64,000 nucleotides of DNA from Sphingopyxis solisilvae (GCF_015475875.1 NZ_JADKYM010000003.1:88633-152632); one strand, 5' to 3'. Counted from the stretch's first letter, positions 1 to 9,318 are shown. The notes: generated from the letters alone by a model not told the origin. Translations and numbers: made by a program.

Positions 1-1
1 T

Positions 2-262
2 AGCCCGCCCATGCTGGGCTTCGCCGACGCACCGCTGGTCGCGAACGCCGTCGAGGGCGTGGTCTATGTCGTCGAATCGCAGCGGACGCCCGTGCGCGGC
101 GCGACGCTGGCGCTGCGTCGGCTCGCGGAAGCTCACGCCCGTGTATTTGGTGTCGTGCTTACGAAATATCGTGTCAATCAGGCAGGCTATGCCTATGGCT
201 ATGGCTATGGCTATGGCTACGGTTCCGACGCTCGGGACAAAGCCGACGCTGAGGAAAATTGA
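2..262 (+). CDS. C-terminal fragment of a polysaccharide tyrosine autokinase (BY-kinase, Wzc/ExoP type)
   Basis: Only the last 86 codons are present; the frame stays open to the left edge, so the start lies outside. The visible part (SPPMLGFADAPLVANAVEGV and onward) looks like the end of the P-loop ATPase domain of bacterial tyrosine kinases, which act at the inner membrane with Wzy-dependent polysaccharide exporters. It is followed by a tail in which Tyr alternates with Gly or Ala six times. In known BY-kinases a terminal Tyr cluster is autophosphorylated in trans and its phosphorylation state tunes chain assembly. The tail is encoded by a hexanucleotide repeat at 185-220. The next gene starts 3 bases after the stop, so they are probably co-transcribed. 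The family call rests on a short segment and on context. Confidence 0.72.
   Translation, partial: SPPMLGFADAPLVANAVEGVVYVVESQRTPVRGATLALRRLAEAHARVFGVVLTKYRVNQAGYAYGYGYGYGYGSDARDKADAEEN
185..220 (+). repeat. Hexanucleotide tandem repeat (GGCTAT-like, six units) in the kinase tail
   Basis: Six consecutive in-frame 6-base units (four GGCTAT, one GCCTAT, one GGCTAC) encode alternating Gly/Ala and Tyr. Gain or loss of a unit would keep the frame and change the number of tail tyrosines. Confidence 0.85.
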
Positions 263-265
263 TCG

Positions 266-1528
266 GTGCGAAAGGGATATTCGTTCCGGAGCCGGGTGGG
301 CAAGCGAGCGAGCGTCGTTCCGCTCCTTCTTGCGATTCGACAGGGTCTGACACCCGCGACCGTCGTGGTGCTGACCGTTGCTATCGCCCTCGCTTGGCTT
401 GCTTTCATGAATGCCCGCGTTGGTGTCAGGCTTCAGCTGATGCCGGACACAGCTATGGGCGCTGGCTTCGACCCGATGCGATCGCGGCTCTCTGCGCTTG
501 AGAAGCGGCAGGCGGAGCCTGGCTTCAAGGACCAAGCTGCAGCGATCGCGCTGGCGAGGGCTGCTTTGCGTCAATCGCCGATGAATCCCCGCGCGCTGCG
601 GATTCTTGCCATTGCCGACGTCCAGGGCGGGAGGGCCGATCTTGCGGAAGGCAAGATGGTGATGGCGGACCGCCTGTCGCGTCGTGACGGTGCGACCCAG
701 TTGTGGCTCGCCGACCGGCGCGGACGTCAGGGCCGGATCGGCGACGCCTTGCGTCATATCGACGTGCTGCTGCGAACCAGCCCCGAGGCGCAGGCGCCGT
801 TGCTCGAACGCCTGGCTGGCGCGCTGGCGCTTCCCGAGGCGAGGGCGGCGATCAAGCCGATGATAGTCGCTGACACGCCGTGGATTGAATCCTTCTTCGC
901 GATCGCGGTCGACCGGTCGCCGACCATGGTGCCGCTGGCCGAACTGGTGGCGTCGCTGCGCGAAGGTCCCCGCGTCGATCGGCTGGAGGGCAGCTATGCC
1001 TCGCTCGTCTATCGTCTGGCGGGGGAGCAGCAATATGACCTGATGCGCAAGGTCTATACGAAGTTGCCCGCCGCGCGCGCCCGCGACCTATATGATGTCA
1101 GCTTGCGATCGGCCGTCGATCCCAAGGGTTATCGCCCCGTGATATGGGATTTTGGTTCGCGATCGGACCGCGGCGCGGCAATGCTTGGGCCGGACGAGGC
1201 GGAGTTTTTTGCGATGACCGACGTTCGCGGGGTTGCCGCGAGCAAGGCGGTTTTTCTGAAATCCGACGGGCAGGCACTGCGCTTCCGGAAGAAGGAAGGG
1301 ACTGTCGGCGATGGCGCGGCGGCGTTCTGGCGCGTCACCTGTGTCCTCGGCCGCGTGGCTAAATCGTCGGTTCAGAGCCGCAATCTGCTCGAAGTGCCGG
1401 ACGGCACCGTCCTGAGCCTCCCGTTTCCTGTGGGCTGCCGTGCAGCGCAGATAGAGGTGGTCGTCGATGGCGCGATGCGCCGCGATCCGACACGCGTCGT
1501 CCTGTCGGATATCGGGTTGTCGCGCTAA
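266..1528 (+). CDS. Membrane-anchored TPR-like protein of the polysaccharide locus
   Basis: This 420-residue protein starts at GTG 266, three bases after the kinase stop and downstream of a GAGGAAAA purine run. A basic N-terminus is followed by one hydrophobic segment at about residues 27-48. Residues ~75-190 are Ala/Leu/Arg-rich helical pairs resembling tetratricopeptide repeats. The rest, ending in a beta-rich region, matches no family I can name. Its position between the kinase and a glycosyltransferase suggests a structural or regulatory part of polysaccharide assembly at the inner membrane, with the repeats facing the periplasm. That role comes from context only; no catalytic motif is visible. 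Confidence 0.6.
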   Translation: MRKGYSFRSRVGKRASVVPLLLAIRQGLTPATVVVLTVAIALAWLAFMNARVGVRLQLMPDTAMGAGFDPMRSRLSALEKRQAEPGFKDQAAAIALARAALRQSPMNPRALRILAIADVQGGRADLAEGKMVMADRLSRRDGATQLWLADRRGRQGRIGDALRHIDVLLRTSPEAQAPLLERLAGALALPEARAAIKPMIVADTPWIESFFAIAVDRSPTMVPLAELVASLREGPRVDRLEGSYASLVYRLAGEQQYDLMRKVYTKLPAARARDLYDVSLRSAVDPKGYRPVIWDFGSRSDRGAAMLGPDEAEFFAMTDVRGVAASKAVFLKSDGQALRFRKKEGTVGDGAAAFWRVTCVLGRVAKSSVQSRNLLEVPDGTVLSLPFPVGCRAAQIEVVVDGAMRRDPTRVVLSDIGLSR

Positions 1529-1572
1529 TAATTCGGGATTCCCAGTTTTTCCCGGCCGTTGGCCGTAGCTTA

Positions 1573-2391
1573 ATGGAATGGCAGATGCCTCGCGTTTCGG
1601 TTGTTGTCCCAGTGTATAATGCCGAGAAGTATATCGGCGAGACGTTGCGCTCGATCAGCAGCCAAACCTTTGCCGATTTCGATGTCCACGTCGTCGACGA
1701 TTGTTCGACGGACGGCTCCGCCGAGATCGTCCAGGCTTTTTGCGCCGCGGACGGTCGGTTTTCTTACCATCGTTCGCCAAGCAACTTCGGCGGCCCCGCG
1801 GGGCCGCGAAACCTGGGGATCGAGAAGTCGTCCGGCGAATATGTCGCCTTCTGCGATGCTGACGATGTGTGGGTGGCCCACAAGCTGGAGACACAACTGG
1901 CCGTCGCCGACGAAACGGGAGCCGATGTCGTGTCGGCTATCGTCAGAGATTTTCACGACGGCGAGGAACGCGAACCCGTCGCGGCGCCTTCGGGCGCAGT
2001 GCCGCGTTCCGAAATCTCGCACGCGCGTTTGTTGCTGAAGAACTGGATTGCGCTTTCCAGCGTCGTCGCGCGCCGCTCCGCGCTCTCCGCTGCCGGGCCG
2101 TTTAACGCGGCGCGAACGCATGTCGCAGTTGAGGATTTCGACATGTGGCTCCGCATCACCCATAACGGCGGGCTCGTCGTGAGAGTGGGCGTCCCTCTGG
2201 TCCACTACCGGAAACTTCCGACGTCGATTTCGGCAAGTAAGACGATGATGATACGCAAGGCGCTGAACATAATTGGGGACGATTATGCGCGACGCGGGAA
2301 AGGTGCACTGTTCAAGATGCTGCGTCCGGTCCACTGGGTCTTGTATGTCGGCACCTCGGCCTGGATGCGCGCCGTTCGGCGCGAGCTTTGA
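1573..2391 (+). CDS. Family 2 glycosyltransferase
   Basis: This is a 272-residue GT-A fold transferase. The N-terminus VSVVVPVYNAEKYI with VDDCSTDGS (residues ~41-49) is the classic GT2 nucleotide-binding part, and FCDADDVW (residues 93-100) supplies the DxD metal/sugar-nucleotide motif (D95-D97). The acceptor half contains the usual ED(F)DMWLR region near residue 190. There is no membrane domain, so it probably acts at the cytoplasmic face, adding a sugar to the lipid-linked repeat unit. Donor and acceptor cannot be read from the sequence. ATG 1573 is taken as the start; ATG 1585 is an alternative that removes four residues. Confidence 0.88.
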   Translation: MEWQMPRVSVVVPVYNAEKYIGETLRSISSQTFADFDVHVVDDCSTDGSAEIVQAFCAADGRFSYHRSPSNFGGPAGPRNLGIEKSSGEYVAFCDADDVWVAHKLETQLAVADETGADVVSAIVRDFHDGEEREPVAAPSGAVPRSEISHARLLLKNWIALSSVVARRSALSAAGPFNAARTHVAVEDFDMWLRITHNGGLVVRVGVPLVHYRKLPTSISASKTMMIRKALNIIGDDYARRGKGALFKMLRPVHWVLYVGTSAWMRAVRREL

Positions 2392-2423
2392 CGGCTGAAC
2401 GCCGGCGCTAAGGAGAATGTGAA

Positions 2424-3392
2424 ATGATGTCCCCCTATGACTCCAAAAGGATACTGGTGACCGGGGCCGCGGGTTTTCTGGGCAGCCACCTGTGCGAGCG
2501 GCTGGTCGATCAGGGGCATGAGGTGCTGGGCATCGACAATTATTTTACGGGCCGCCGGGCGAACGTCGCTCATCTTCTCGGCAAGCCGAACTTCGAAATG
2601 ATGCGTCACGACGTGACCTTTCCCCTCTTCGTCGAGGTCGACGAAATCTATAACCTCGCCTGCCCGGCGTCACCCGTACATTATCAATATGATCCGGTGC
2701 AAACGACGAAGACCAGCGTCCATGGCGCCATCAATATGCTGGGCCTGGCCAAGCGGACGGGTGCGAAGATCCTGCAAGCATCGACATCGGAGGTTTATGG
2801 CGACCCCGAGCAACACCCCCAGACCGAGGAATATTGGGGCAATGTGAACCCGATCGGCCCGCGATCCTGCTATGACGAGGGGAAGCGCTGCGCCGAGACG
2901 CTGTTCTTCGACTATTATCGCCAGAACAACGTCCGCATCAAGGTTATGCGCATTTTCAACACCTATGGCCCGCGGATGCATCCCGAGGATGGCCGGGTCG
3001 TGTCGAATTTCATCATGCAGGCCCTGACCGGCCAGCCGATTACGATCTATGGCGACGGCTCGCAGACGCGCTCTTTCTGTTATGTCGATGACCTGATCGA
3101 AGGCATGATCCGGCTGATGAATTCGCCCGACGAGGTGACGGGGCCGATCAATATCGGCAATCCGGGGGAGTTCACGATCCGCCAGTTGGCCGAAAAGATC
3201 GTCGAGATGGTCGGTGCCGATGCCGAATTGGTATTCAAAGACCTGCCCGTCAACGATCCGATGCAGCGCAAACCGGACATCGGCAAGGCGATGTCGTTGC
3301 TCAACTGGCAGCCGACGATCGTGCTGGAGGACGGCCTTGGTAAAACGATCGATTATTTCCGGTCGTTGATAAACGAACGTCAAAGCAAGTGA
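2424..3392 (+). CDS. UDP-glucuronate decarboxylase (UDP-xylose synthase, UXS family)
   Basis: This 322-residue extended short-chain dehydrogenase converts UDP-glucuronate to UDP-xylose with an internal NAD cycle. The Rossmann motif GAAGFLG is at residues 14-20, the catalytic TSE at 121-123, and the YDEGK (Y150...K154) active site is the form typical of UXS rather than of 4-epimerases. The start ATG 2424 follows AAGGAGAATGTGAA, a strong ribosome binding site. Its substrate can be made by the UDP-glucose dehydrogenase at 25.4 kb. It overlaps the next gene, which suggests that xylose, or a sugar derived from UDP-xylose, is a building block of the polysaccharide. Confidence 0.9.
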   Translation: MMSPYDSKRILVTGAAGFLGSHLCERLVDQGHEVLGIDNYFTGRRANVAHLLGKPNFEMMRHDVTFPLFVEVDEIYNLACPASPVHYQYDPVQTTKTSVHGAINMLGLAKRTGAKILQASTSEVYGDPEQHPQTEEYWGNVNPIGPRSCYDEGKRCAETLFFDYYRQNNVRIKVMRIFNTYGPRMHPEDGRVVSNFIMQALTGQPITIYGDGSQTRSFCYVDDLIEGMIRLMNSPDEVTGPINIGNPGEFTIRQLAEKIVEMVGADAELVFKDLPVNDPMQRKPDIGKAMSLLNWQPTIVLEDGLGKTIDYFRSLINERQSK

Positions 3393-3433
3393 ATTGGGGG
3401 CGCACCGTCAATCCGGTTCAGAGGGGGGCGGCG

Positions 3434-4717
3434 ATGCGCTCGCCGATGCTGTCGATCGTGTGGTTCACGATCGGTTTCGCCCTGCTTGCGGCCCTTTACA
3501 CTGGGCTGATGTTCCAGTTCTGGGCGATCGGTTTCGTCCTGCTCCTAACCGGGGCGAGCTATGCGGCGCTCGGCGGCTATGCCATCGGATCACTGCGGTC
3601 GACTGATAACGTCAATGAGCGGCCGACCTCGGCGTTGTTCAATATCATCGTAGCGGTGATCGCGTTGCTTGGCCTTTGGGCCATGTTCTACGACCGCACT
3701 ACAAATCGCGGCATTGATTATGTGAACCTCGGGATCGCGGCCGCCCGCGCCGAATTTACCCGCGTCGGCGAGCGCGGAGGACTGCTAAGCATCGCCGGAA
3801 ACATCTTTTCGGCGGCGGTGTACTTGCCAATGATAAATATGATCTTCGACTGGGAAAAATGGGGACGGGAGCGTTATCTCGTCGCCGCGCTCGTGGTCGT
3901 CGGGATGCTGGGACTGACCTATATCACCGGCGGACGGACTGCGCTGCTGATCGGGGTCTCGCTGGTTGCTGCGGCCATATTGGGGCGGGGCGCGATTGGG
4001 CTTCCGCGGCTGCCGAGCTTCTTGAGTCGGCTTCGACTGATCATCGGCGGTATAGTAGTTGCAGTCGTTTTCGGCGGCATCTTCGCGCTGCGGGCGACTG
4101 CGTTCGGCGCGGCAAGCGCTGGCGATTATCTCAGCCAGCTCTGCATCCACCTTGCACAGCCGGCGATCGAGATCATGGCGCAATGCTATTCGATACCTTA
4201 TTCAAGTGGCGTAGAAGGAGTCGATGAGCTTGCGAATTTCGGAACCGCCGTTCTCCTGTACGCCTTCCACGTGGCGTGGGTTGGCAATGTAATCATCGTC
4301 GACGCCAATCCCGGCGTTTCGACTGCGTTCTCGGGCTTCCAGGAAATGTTTCTGGGCCGCTTCGGCTATCAGCTTACTGCCACTGACTACGACGGATATT
4401 TTATCCCAGCTGCGGCAAGCGTGGTCTATGACTTCGGCTATCTTGCGATGATCATTGGATTCGCGCTGCTCGGATTCATGCTGGGCCTGTTTCGGCGGTC
4501 GATGCTTGCCGGCAATCTGTACCTTGGGCGTGTGGCCTTTTGCTACGTCGCCGCGGCGTTGCTGATCTGCGTGCTGATCAGCCCAGCCAACCTGCCGGTG
4601 CTGTTGCTTTCGATCATGGCGATCACGGCCATCGCCGGCACCACCACCTTCGCGAGGTCGGCGGGCATTGAGCTCGTATTTCTGAATAAGGTCTTAGCAC
4701 GCGAGACGAAGCGATGA
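3434..4717 (+). CDS. Wzy-like polysaccharide repeat-unit polymerase
   Basis: A very hydrophobic protein with about ten or more predicted membrane segments and a long periplasmic-type loop in the second half (about 4150-4400), the architecture of O-antigen/oligosaccharide repeat-unit polymerases. Such enzymes join lipid-linked repeat units at the periplasmic face. I prefer ATG 3434 because GAGGGGGGCGGCG lies just upstream. GTG 3389 overlaps the UXS stop as GTGA and would add 15 residues, so it remains possible. The 3' end overlaps the next gene by ATGA. Wzy proteins diverge strongly, so the call rests on topology and on the neighbouring flippase and kinase. Confidence 0.72.
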   Translation: MRSPMLSIVWFTIGFALLAALYTGLMFQFWAIGFVLLLTGASYAALGGYAIGSLRSTDNVNERPTSALFNIIVAVIALLGLWAMFYDRTTNRGIDYVNLGIAAARAEFTRVGERGGLLSIAGNIFSAAVYLPMINMIFDWEKWGRERYLVAALVVVGMLGLTYITGGRTALLIGVSLVAAAILGRGAIGLPRLPSFLSRLRLIIGGIVVAVVFGGIFALRATAFGAASAGDYLSQLCIHLAQPAIEIMAQCYSIPYSSGVEGVDELANFGTAVLLYAFHVAWVGNVIIVDANPGVSTAFSGFQEMFLGRFGYQLTATDYDGYFIPAAASVVYDFGYLAMIIGFALLGFMLGLFRRSMLAGNLYLGRVAFCYVAAALLICVLISPANLPVLLLSIMAITAIAGTTTFARSAGIELVFLNKVLARETKR

Positions 4718-6189
4718 CTAACCTCAGGGGCTATCCCCAATACCGACATGTGGGGGTTGCCCAAATCTATCCTTGGCGGCCGCATGCGTTTCAGCGCGAC
4801 TATCTCTTGACGCTGGCGCGGCAAAGCGGGCTCGAAACCAGCGAACTCATGTGCAAAGGCTCGCTCGAAAAATGCTATGACAAGCAATATCAGACGGTCG
4901 GCTTCGGTTCAGTCGACCATTGCGTCAAATGCCGCCTGGGGCGCAGCGCGACGGCGCGTTCGCACCGGCAGTTCGCGATCGACTGGTCGACGAGGGACAT
5001 TCCGGTCGAAGGTGAGGAACAGGCAATCATCTCGAACCGCGCGGCGCTGGTCCGCGCCGAGGTTGCGAGCGACGTCGGCCCCCGGATCGGGGGGCGCGGC
5101 CTGCTGCATGCCTATCGCGCGGGCTATCATTCGACCGTGCGCTGGATCGAGAGCTGCGGTGTCGACCTCGTCCTTCTCTTCAACGGGCGTATCGACATAT
5201 TGAAGGGCGTAGTCGATGCGGCGGTCGCCTGCGGCGTCGATTTCATGTCCTATGAACGGTCGTGGTTCGGGGACGGACTGATGCTGCTGCCGCGCGAAAA
5301 CTGCCTCGGCCTTCGCCATATCCACGACATGTGCAGGACAATCGGGGGAAGCGAGCTTGCCGACGAGGACCGGATGCGCGCCGAGCGGATCATCGCCAGC
5401 CGTGTCGACCGGACCGGCAGCAACGAATGGCGCGACTTCCAGAAACGGGGCGAGGGGACTTATTCGGATCTGTTCGGTCAGATCGGGAAAGCGCCGAAGG
5501 TGCTGGTGCTTCCATCGAGCAACTATGAAATATGGGGGCATAGCGACTGGCGGGTCGAATGGGCCGACAATTTCGAGGCGATCGACTATCTGCAGTCGGC
5601 GCTCGCCATCCCTTTCGAGCATTTCCTGATCCGCGGCCATCCGATATGGGCGCAGCGGGTCGGCGTCAGTTTCGGGAGCCGGGCCGACGAGCATTATCGA
5701 ACCTATTGCGCGCGCCGCGGCATCCGCTACGTCGAACCCACGTCCGCGATCCATACTTCGGCGCTGATCGAGGCGTCGGACCTTGTCGTCCTGAACGCCG
5801 GCAGCTCGGTCATGGAGGCGGTGTGGCGAGGCAAGCCGGTGATCTCGCTTGCGGCGAGCACTTATCAGACGGTGGGGGTCTGCCCAACCCTGCTCGGCCC
5901 AGGGCAAACTTTCGATCTGCCCGACGACGCGACGCGCCGCCGCCAGATTGTGAAGTTTGTTCATGCGATGGATCGGATCGCGCCGACCTTTGTAAACCAT
6001 CTCAAGGCTTTGTCCTCGGGAGAGCAGCAGGCTTTCGAGGGAGCCGACTTCGATGATGTCGTGCGCCAACTCCATCATGATACGCTGACGGCGCCGGGCA
6101 AGAACACGGCGCCTGTCGGCGCGCCAATCGAACGGCGTCCGTCGATGGTCGAGCGCGCGCGCAAGCTCGTGAAATATGGCGACCGCTAG
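4714..6189 (+). CDS. KpsS-like capsule polysaccharide glycosyltransferase (candidate nonulosonate transferase)
   Basis: This 491-residue soluble protein overlaps the polymerase by ATGA. The C-terminal half has features of a GT-B donor domain of capsule-synthesis type: FLIRGHPIW near residue 307, then a segment reading LIEASDLVVLNAGSSVMEAV (~350-369) and GKPVISLAAS, the usual donor-phosphate region of CMP-sugar-using KpsS/KpsC-type enzymes. The N-terminal half carries a few Cys residues (for example DHCVKC near residue 70) of unknown meaning. Because the converging operon makes a CMP-activated nonulosonate and no other obvious sialyltransferase-like gene is present, this is the best candidate for its transfer. 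That specificity is inferred. Confidence 0.6.
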   Translation: MTNLRGYPQYRHVGVAQIYPWRPHAFQRDYLLTLARQSGLETSELMCKGSLEKCYDKQYQTVGFGSVDHCVKCRLGRSATARSHRQFAIDWSTRDIPVEGEEQAIISNRAALVRAEVASDVGPRIGGRGLLHAYRAGYHSTVRWIESCGVDLVLLFNGRIDILKGVVDAAVACGVDFMSYERSWFGDGLMLLPRENCLGLRHIHDMCRTIGGSELADEDRMRAERIIASRVDRTGSNEWRDFQKRGEGTYSDLFGQIGKAPKVLVLPSSNYEIWGHSDWRVEWADNFEAIDYLQSALAIPFEHFLIRGHPIWAQRVGVSFGSRADEHYRTYCARRGIRYVEPTSAIHTSALIEASDLVVLNAGSSVMEAVWRGKPVISLAASTYQTVGVCPTLLGPGQTFDLPDDATRRRQIVKFVHAMDRIAPTFVNHLKALSSGEQQAFEGADFDDVVRQLHHDTLTAPGKNTAPVGAPIERRPSMVERARKLVKYGDR

Positions 6190-6194
6190 GGTCG

Positions 6195-7385
6195 ATGCCG
6201 ATGCGGGCGCTTTTTGGTTCCATCCTGCTGCTCGGTGTCGGATCGTTCATCCATGCGCTGCGCGTCATCATCCTGTCGTTCCTGCTGGGAAACCACGATT
6301 TCGGCGCGGTCTCGACGATCCTGTTAATTTCGACCCTGTTCGCCGAATTCGGGACGCTTGGCTTTTCGCAGCTCATCTATAATCAGCGCCTCTTCGCGCC
6401 TCGAGCCGTCAGCCGTGCATCGGTGAATGTGAGCTGCTTCCTTCTCACCGGATTGTCGATCATCAGCGCCATGGGAGTGGTGACAGCGCTAGCGATTTCG
6501 GTGGTCGGCCCCTTTGGTTTCTGGACGCTGTTCGTCACGCTGATCTGTGCCGCGGCGAATGTGATGATTCTGGCCGCGTGCCGCGCCTCGAACAACAAGT
6601 TCACGCATCCCACCGGCTATTTCTTGAAATCGCTGATCGTACTTGTCGATATCGCGGTGCTGGGATCGGGTCATTTCGAGATCGGATCGATCATGTTGTG
6701 GGGCGAGATACTCGCGACGCCGGTGCTGTTCCTCTATGCTTGGCGGCAAGGGATCCTGCGGCCGCGGTGGTCGTTCCTCCGCAAGGTTCGCGGCATCGTC
6801 ACGATTCACTGGCGCGTCGCCTTCTGGGCTGTCATGTCCTCTATGTCGGCGCTCCTTTTCCTCAATCAGGAGCGAATGGCAGGCGCCTTCTTCCTGACGC
6901 TCGCGCAGATGGGCGTCATCACGAAGATCATCCTGATCAAGATCATCGGGGGGCAGTCGGCGTTCATCTTCGGAACCTATTTCCACCGCCACGTCGTCGG
7001 GTCGGACCATGCGGGGCGGGTGGACACCTTTGCCGTCATTCGCCGTTACGAGCGTTATGCCTATCCGGCGCTCGCGGCGCTCTGCCTTCTGATGACGATC
7101 CCGGTCCAGATGGCCTATCGCGCCTTTTACGGGATAGAGCTGAGCTACGCCGTCGCGATCGCCGCGATGGTCCTCGCTATCGTCTTCTTCTTCAATCCGT
7201 TCGCTATCCTGTTGCAGGCTTCGGGGCGGTTCGGGACGATCGCGCGCTACAATGCCCTGGTCGTGGCGTTGTTCTTTGCGCTCGCGTTGTTCAGCTTCGA
7301 CAGTTCCTATCTCGTTATCGCATCGGCGGCGACCTCCGCCCTGTGGTATGTGCTGGTCCGCCGGGCCGCCTATCGCCTGCTCTGA
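6195..7385 (+). CDS. Wzx-like polysaccharide flippase (MOP superfamily)
   Basis: A 396-residue integral membrane protein with roughly ten to twelve hydrophobic segments spread over its whole length and no soluble domain, as in O-antigen/capsule Wzx flippases. The N-terminus LGVGSFIHALRVIILSFLLG followed by a gap and a second helix pair fits the first pair of MOP helices. It would move the undecaprenyl-linked repeat unit to the periplasmic face for the polymerase at 3.4 kb. ATG 6195 lies six bases after the previous stop. The gene ends six bases from the convergent methyltransferase. It is somewhat shorter than most Wzx proteins (400-500 residues). Confidence 0.7.
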   Translation: MPMRALFGSILLLGVGSFIHALRVIILSFLLGNHDFGAVSTILLISTLFAEFGTLGFSQLIYNQRLFAPRAVSRASVNVSCFLLTGLSIISAMGVVTALAISVVGPFGFWTLFVTLICAAANVMILAACRASNNKFTHPTGYFLKSLIVLVDIAVLGSGHFEIGSIMLWGEILATPVLFLYAWRQGILRPRWSFLRKVRGIVTIHWRVAFWAVMSSMSALLFLNQERMAGAFFLTLAQMGVITKIILIKIIGGQSAFIFGTYFHRHVVGSDHAGRVDTFAVIRRYERYAYPALAALCLLMTIPVQMAYRAFYGIELSYAVAIAAMVLAIVFFFNPFAILLQASGRFGTIARYNALVVALFFALALFSFDSSYLVIASAATSALWYVLVRRAAYRLL

Positions 7386-7391
7386 TCCGGG

Positions 7392-8237
7392 TCAGGGGCG
7401 GGCCGCGACCCGCGCCCGCAACGTCGCGATGTCGTCGATCGGCATGCCCCGAAACTTTGGATCGAGCTCGTCCAGCGGAATCTCCGCCGCATCGAGGCGG
7501 AACGGATCCGCGTCGATCGACCGGAATCCGGCTTTCTCGAACATCTCCAGAAACTGGCTGTGGCGCAGCCGGTTCATATAGAGGAACCGGCTGTTGTGCG
7601 GTTCCCAGTCGCGATCGCTGTACCGCAGGAAATTGATCCTCGAAGCACCGTCCTCGCGCGCATAATGGTCGCTATAGTCGATGATGTGGACGGCGACGCC
7701 GTCGGGTTTCAGCCGCTCTCGTGAGGTGCCCAGCACTTGGGCCAGCGGAGCCGGCGGAATATGTTCCAGCGTATCGACCGAGTAGAAGCAATCGAAGCGT
7801 TCCTCGCCGATGTCGGTGATCCTCATCGGTGCGCGATAATCGATCCCGAAAGCGGCCAGATCGTCGAAACCGGCGATAGAAGGAACGGACACGCCTACCC
7901 GCCGGGCGATATATTGCGCAGCATGGTTGACGAGGTCGATGCGCGCCAGCCGGTCGATGTCGAGCGTGGTGACCGAGCCGACGCCCAGCAGGCGCAGCGC
8001 CAGCGCCGTTGCGAGGTCCCGGCCGGCGCCGATTTCAAGGAAGCGCGTCTCACCGAGGTCGCCATCGATCGCGGCGGCTGCCAATATGTCGCGCGCGGCG
8101 ACGATCAACTGGTCGAGAACGGGTTCCGACCGCGGCCACTCGCGGGTCACATGGCGCTGCAATAGGTGATGGATCGTGTCGCCAAACGGAATCGCCGACA
8201 AGATGCGGAACGCCGCGCTCTTGGTTTTCCAGTGCAT
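7392..8237 (-). CDS. SAM-dependent methyltransferase, last gene of the nonulosonate operon
   Basis: This 281-residue class I methyltransferase has FLEIGAGRDLATALAL (residues ~65-80) as the SAM-binding motif I, an acidic residue ending strand 2 (TTLDID) and FDCFYSVDTLEHI as motif II/post-II. It is the most downstream gene of the minus-strand operon, 28 bases after pseI, so it probably methylates the nonulosonate or the growing glycan. The exact acceptor (O- or N-position of the sugar) cannot be told from sequence. No signal peptide is visible, so it acts in the cytoplasm. Confidence 0.75.
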   Translation of the reverse strand: MHWKTKSAAFRILSAIPFGDTIHHLLQRHVTREWPRSEPVLDQLIVAARDILAAAAIDGDLGETRFLEIGAGRDLATALALRLLGVGSVTTLDIDRLARIDLVNHAAQYIARRVGVSVPSIAGFDDLAAFGIDYRAPMRITDIGEERFDCFYSVDTLEHIPPAPLAQVLGTSRERLKPDGVAVHIIDYSDHYAREDGASRINFLRYSDRDWEPHNSRFLYMNRLRHSQFLEMFEKAGFRSIDADPFRLDAAEIPLDELDPKFRGMPIDDIATLRARVAARP

Positions 8238-8265
8238 AATCTATCCTTCGCCGAGCGTATTCGTG

Positions 8266-9318
8266 TTAATCCGCACCGGTGAACAGGGCCCAGCTTGCCG
8301 CCGTTCCGCGAGCGACATCGCGCGCCACGCGCTGTCCAAGTAACTGGGTGAGATATTTGGGAGGCAGGCCGTATCCGGGCCGTACCGCCCGCAGGTTCTC
8401 GGGCGTCAGAACGTCGCCGGCGCGCATGTCTCTGGCGATGTAGAGCGAGCGGCGGAAGGTGCGCGAGCCCTCTTCGGCGGGTGTCCCGCCAAAGGCGATG
8501 CCGCCGATCGCCTGCCAAGCGCGGTCGCATTCGACGCGCAGGGCGTGAAATTCCGCCGGCTCCATCGAGAAGGCGCTGTCGACGCCGCCATCGGCGCGCG
8601 CCAGCGTGAAATGCTTTTCGATCAGCGGCGCGCCGAGCGCGACCGACGCGACCGAAACGCCAGTGCCCATGGTGTGATCCGACAGGCCGACCTCGCATTG
8701 GAAAGTCTGCCGCATCGTCGGAATGGTGGCGAGGTTCGTGTTCACCGGTTCGGCAGGATAGGTGCTGGTGCATTTGAGTAGGATGATATCCTCGGCGCCC
8801 GCCCGCCGCGCGACAAGCACGGCTTCGCCGATCTCGGCCACGGTTGCCATCCCGGTCGACATGATCAGCGGTTTTCCCGTCGCTGCGACGCGCTCGATCA
8901 GCGGAATGTCGACGAGTTCGAACGAGGCGATCTTGTAGGCCGGCACGTCAAGCGTTTCGAGGAAGTCGACGGCGCTATGGTCGAAGGGCGAAGAGAAGCA
9001 CGCGATCCCGAGCGACTTTGCCCGCTCCATGATCGGCGCATGCCAGTCCCACGGCGTATGCGCTTCGTCATAAAGGTCGTAGAGATTGCGCCCGTTCCAC
9101 AGGCTCTTGGGGTCGTCGATGACGAAATCCGGCGTGTGCAGGTCCAGGGTCATCGTGTCGGCGGTATAGGTTTGCAGCTTGATCGCGTCGGCACCCGACG
9201 ACGCCGCGGCGTCGACGATTTCCAAGGCGCGATCGAGCGAGTTATTATGATTGCCCGACATTTCGGCGATCAGATAGGGGCGGTGGTCCGCACCAATCTC
9301 CCGGTTGCCAATTTTCAT
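8266..9318 (-). CDS. pseI: Pseudaminic acid synthase
   Basis: This 350-residue enzyme condenses 6-deoxy-AltdiNAc with phosphoenolpyruvate to form pseudaminic acid (NeuB superfamily). The N-terminal TIM barrel shows YLIAEMSGNHN (residues 15-25), the KLQTYTADT segment, FSSPFDHSAVDFLE and YKIASFELVD, all characteristic of NeuB/PseI. A C-terminal SAF (antifreeze-like) domain follows (from about residue 285, RSLYIARDMRAGDVLTPENL). The TYTADTMTLD wording and SPFD fit PseI better than sialic acid synthase NeuB. ATG 9318 is preceded by CAGGAACAGCGAG. It lies about 100 bases after the pseG-pseH fusion; that gap holds no gene that I can see. Confidence 0.9.
   Translation of the reverse strand: MKIGNREIGADHRPYLIAEMSGNHNNSLDRALEIVDAAASSGADAIKLQTYTADTMTLDLHTPDFVIDDPKSLWNGRNLYDLYDEAHTPWDWHAPIMERAKSLGIACFSSPFDHSAVDFLETLDVPAYKIASFELVDIPLIERVAATGKPLIMSTGMATVAEIGEAVLVARRAGAEDIILLKCTSTYPAEPVNTNLATIPTMRQTFQCEVGLSDHTMGTGVSVASVALGAPLIEKHFTLARADGGVDSAFSMEPAEFHALRVECDRAWQAIGGIAFGGTPAEEGSRTFRRSLYIARDMRAGDVLTPENLRAVRPGYGLPPKYLTQLLGQRVARDVARGTAASWALFTGAD

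Noticed and set aside
3785-4183. 132-codon minus-strand frame across the Wzy-like gene
   Set aside because: It is antisense to a clear multi-helix membrane protein, has no ribosome binding site and reads as a Gln/Arg/Asp-rich shadow.
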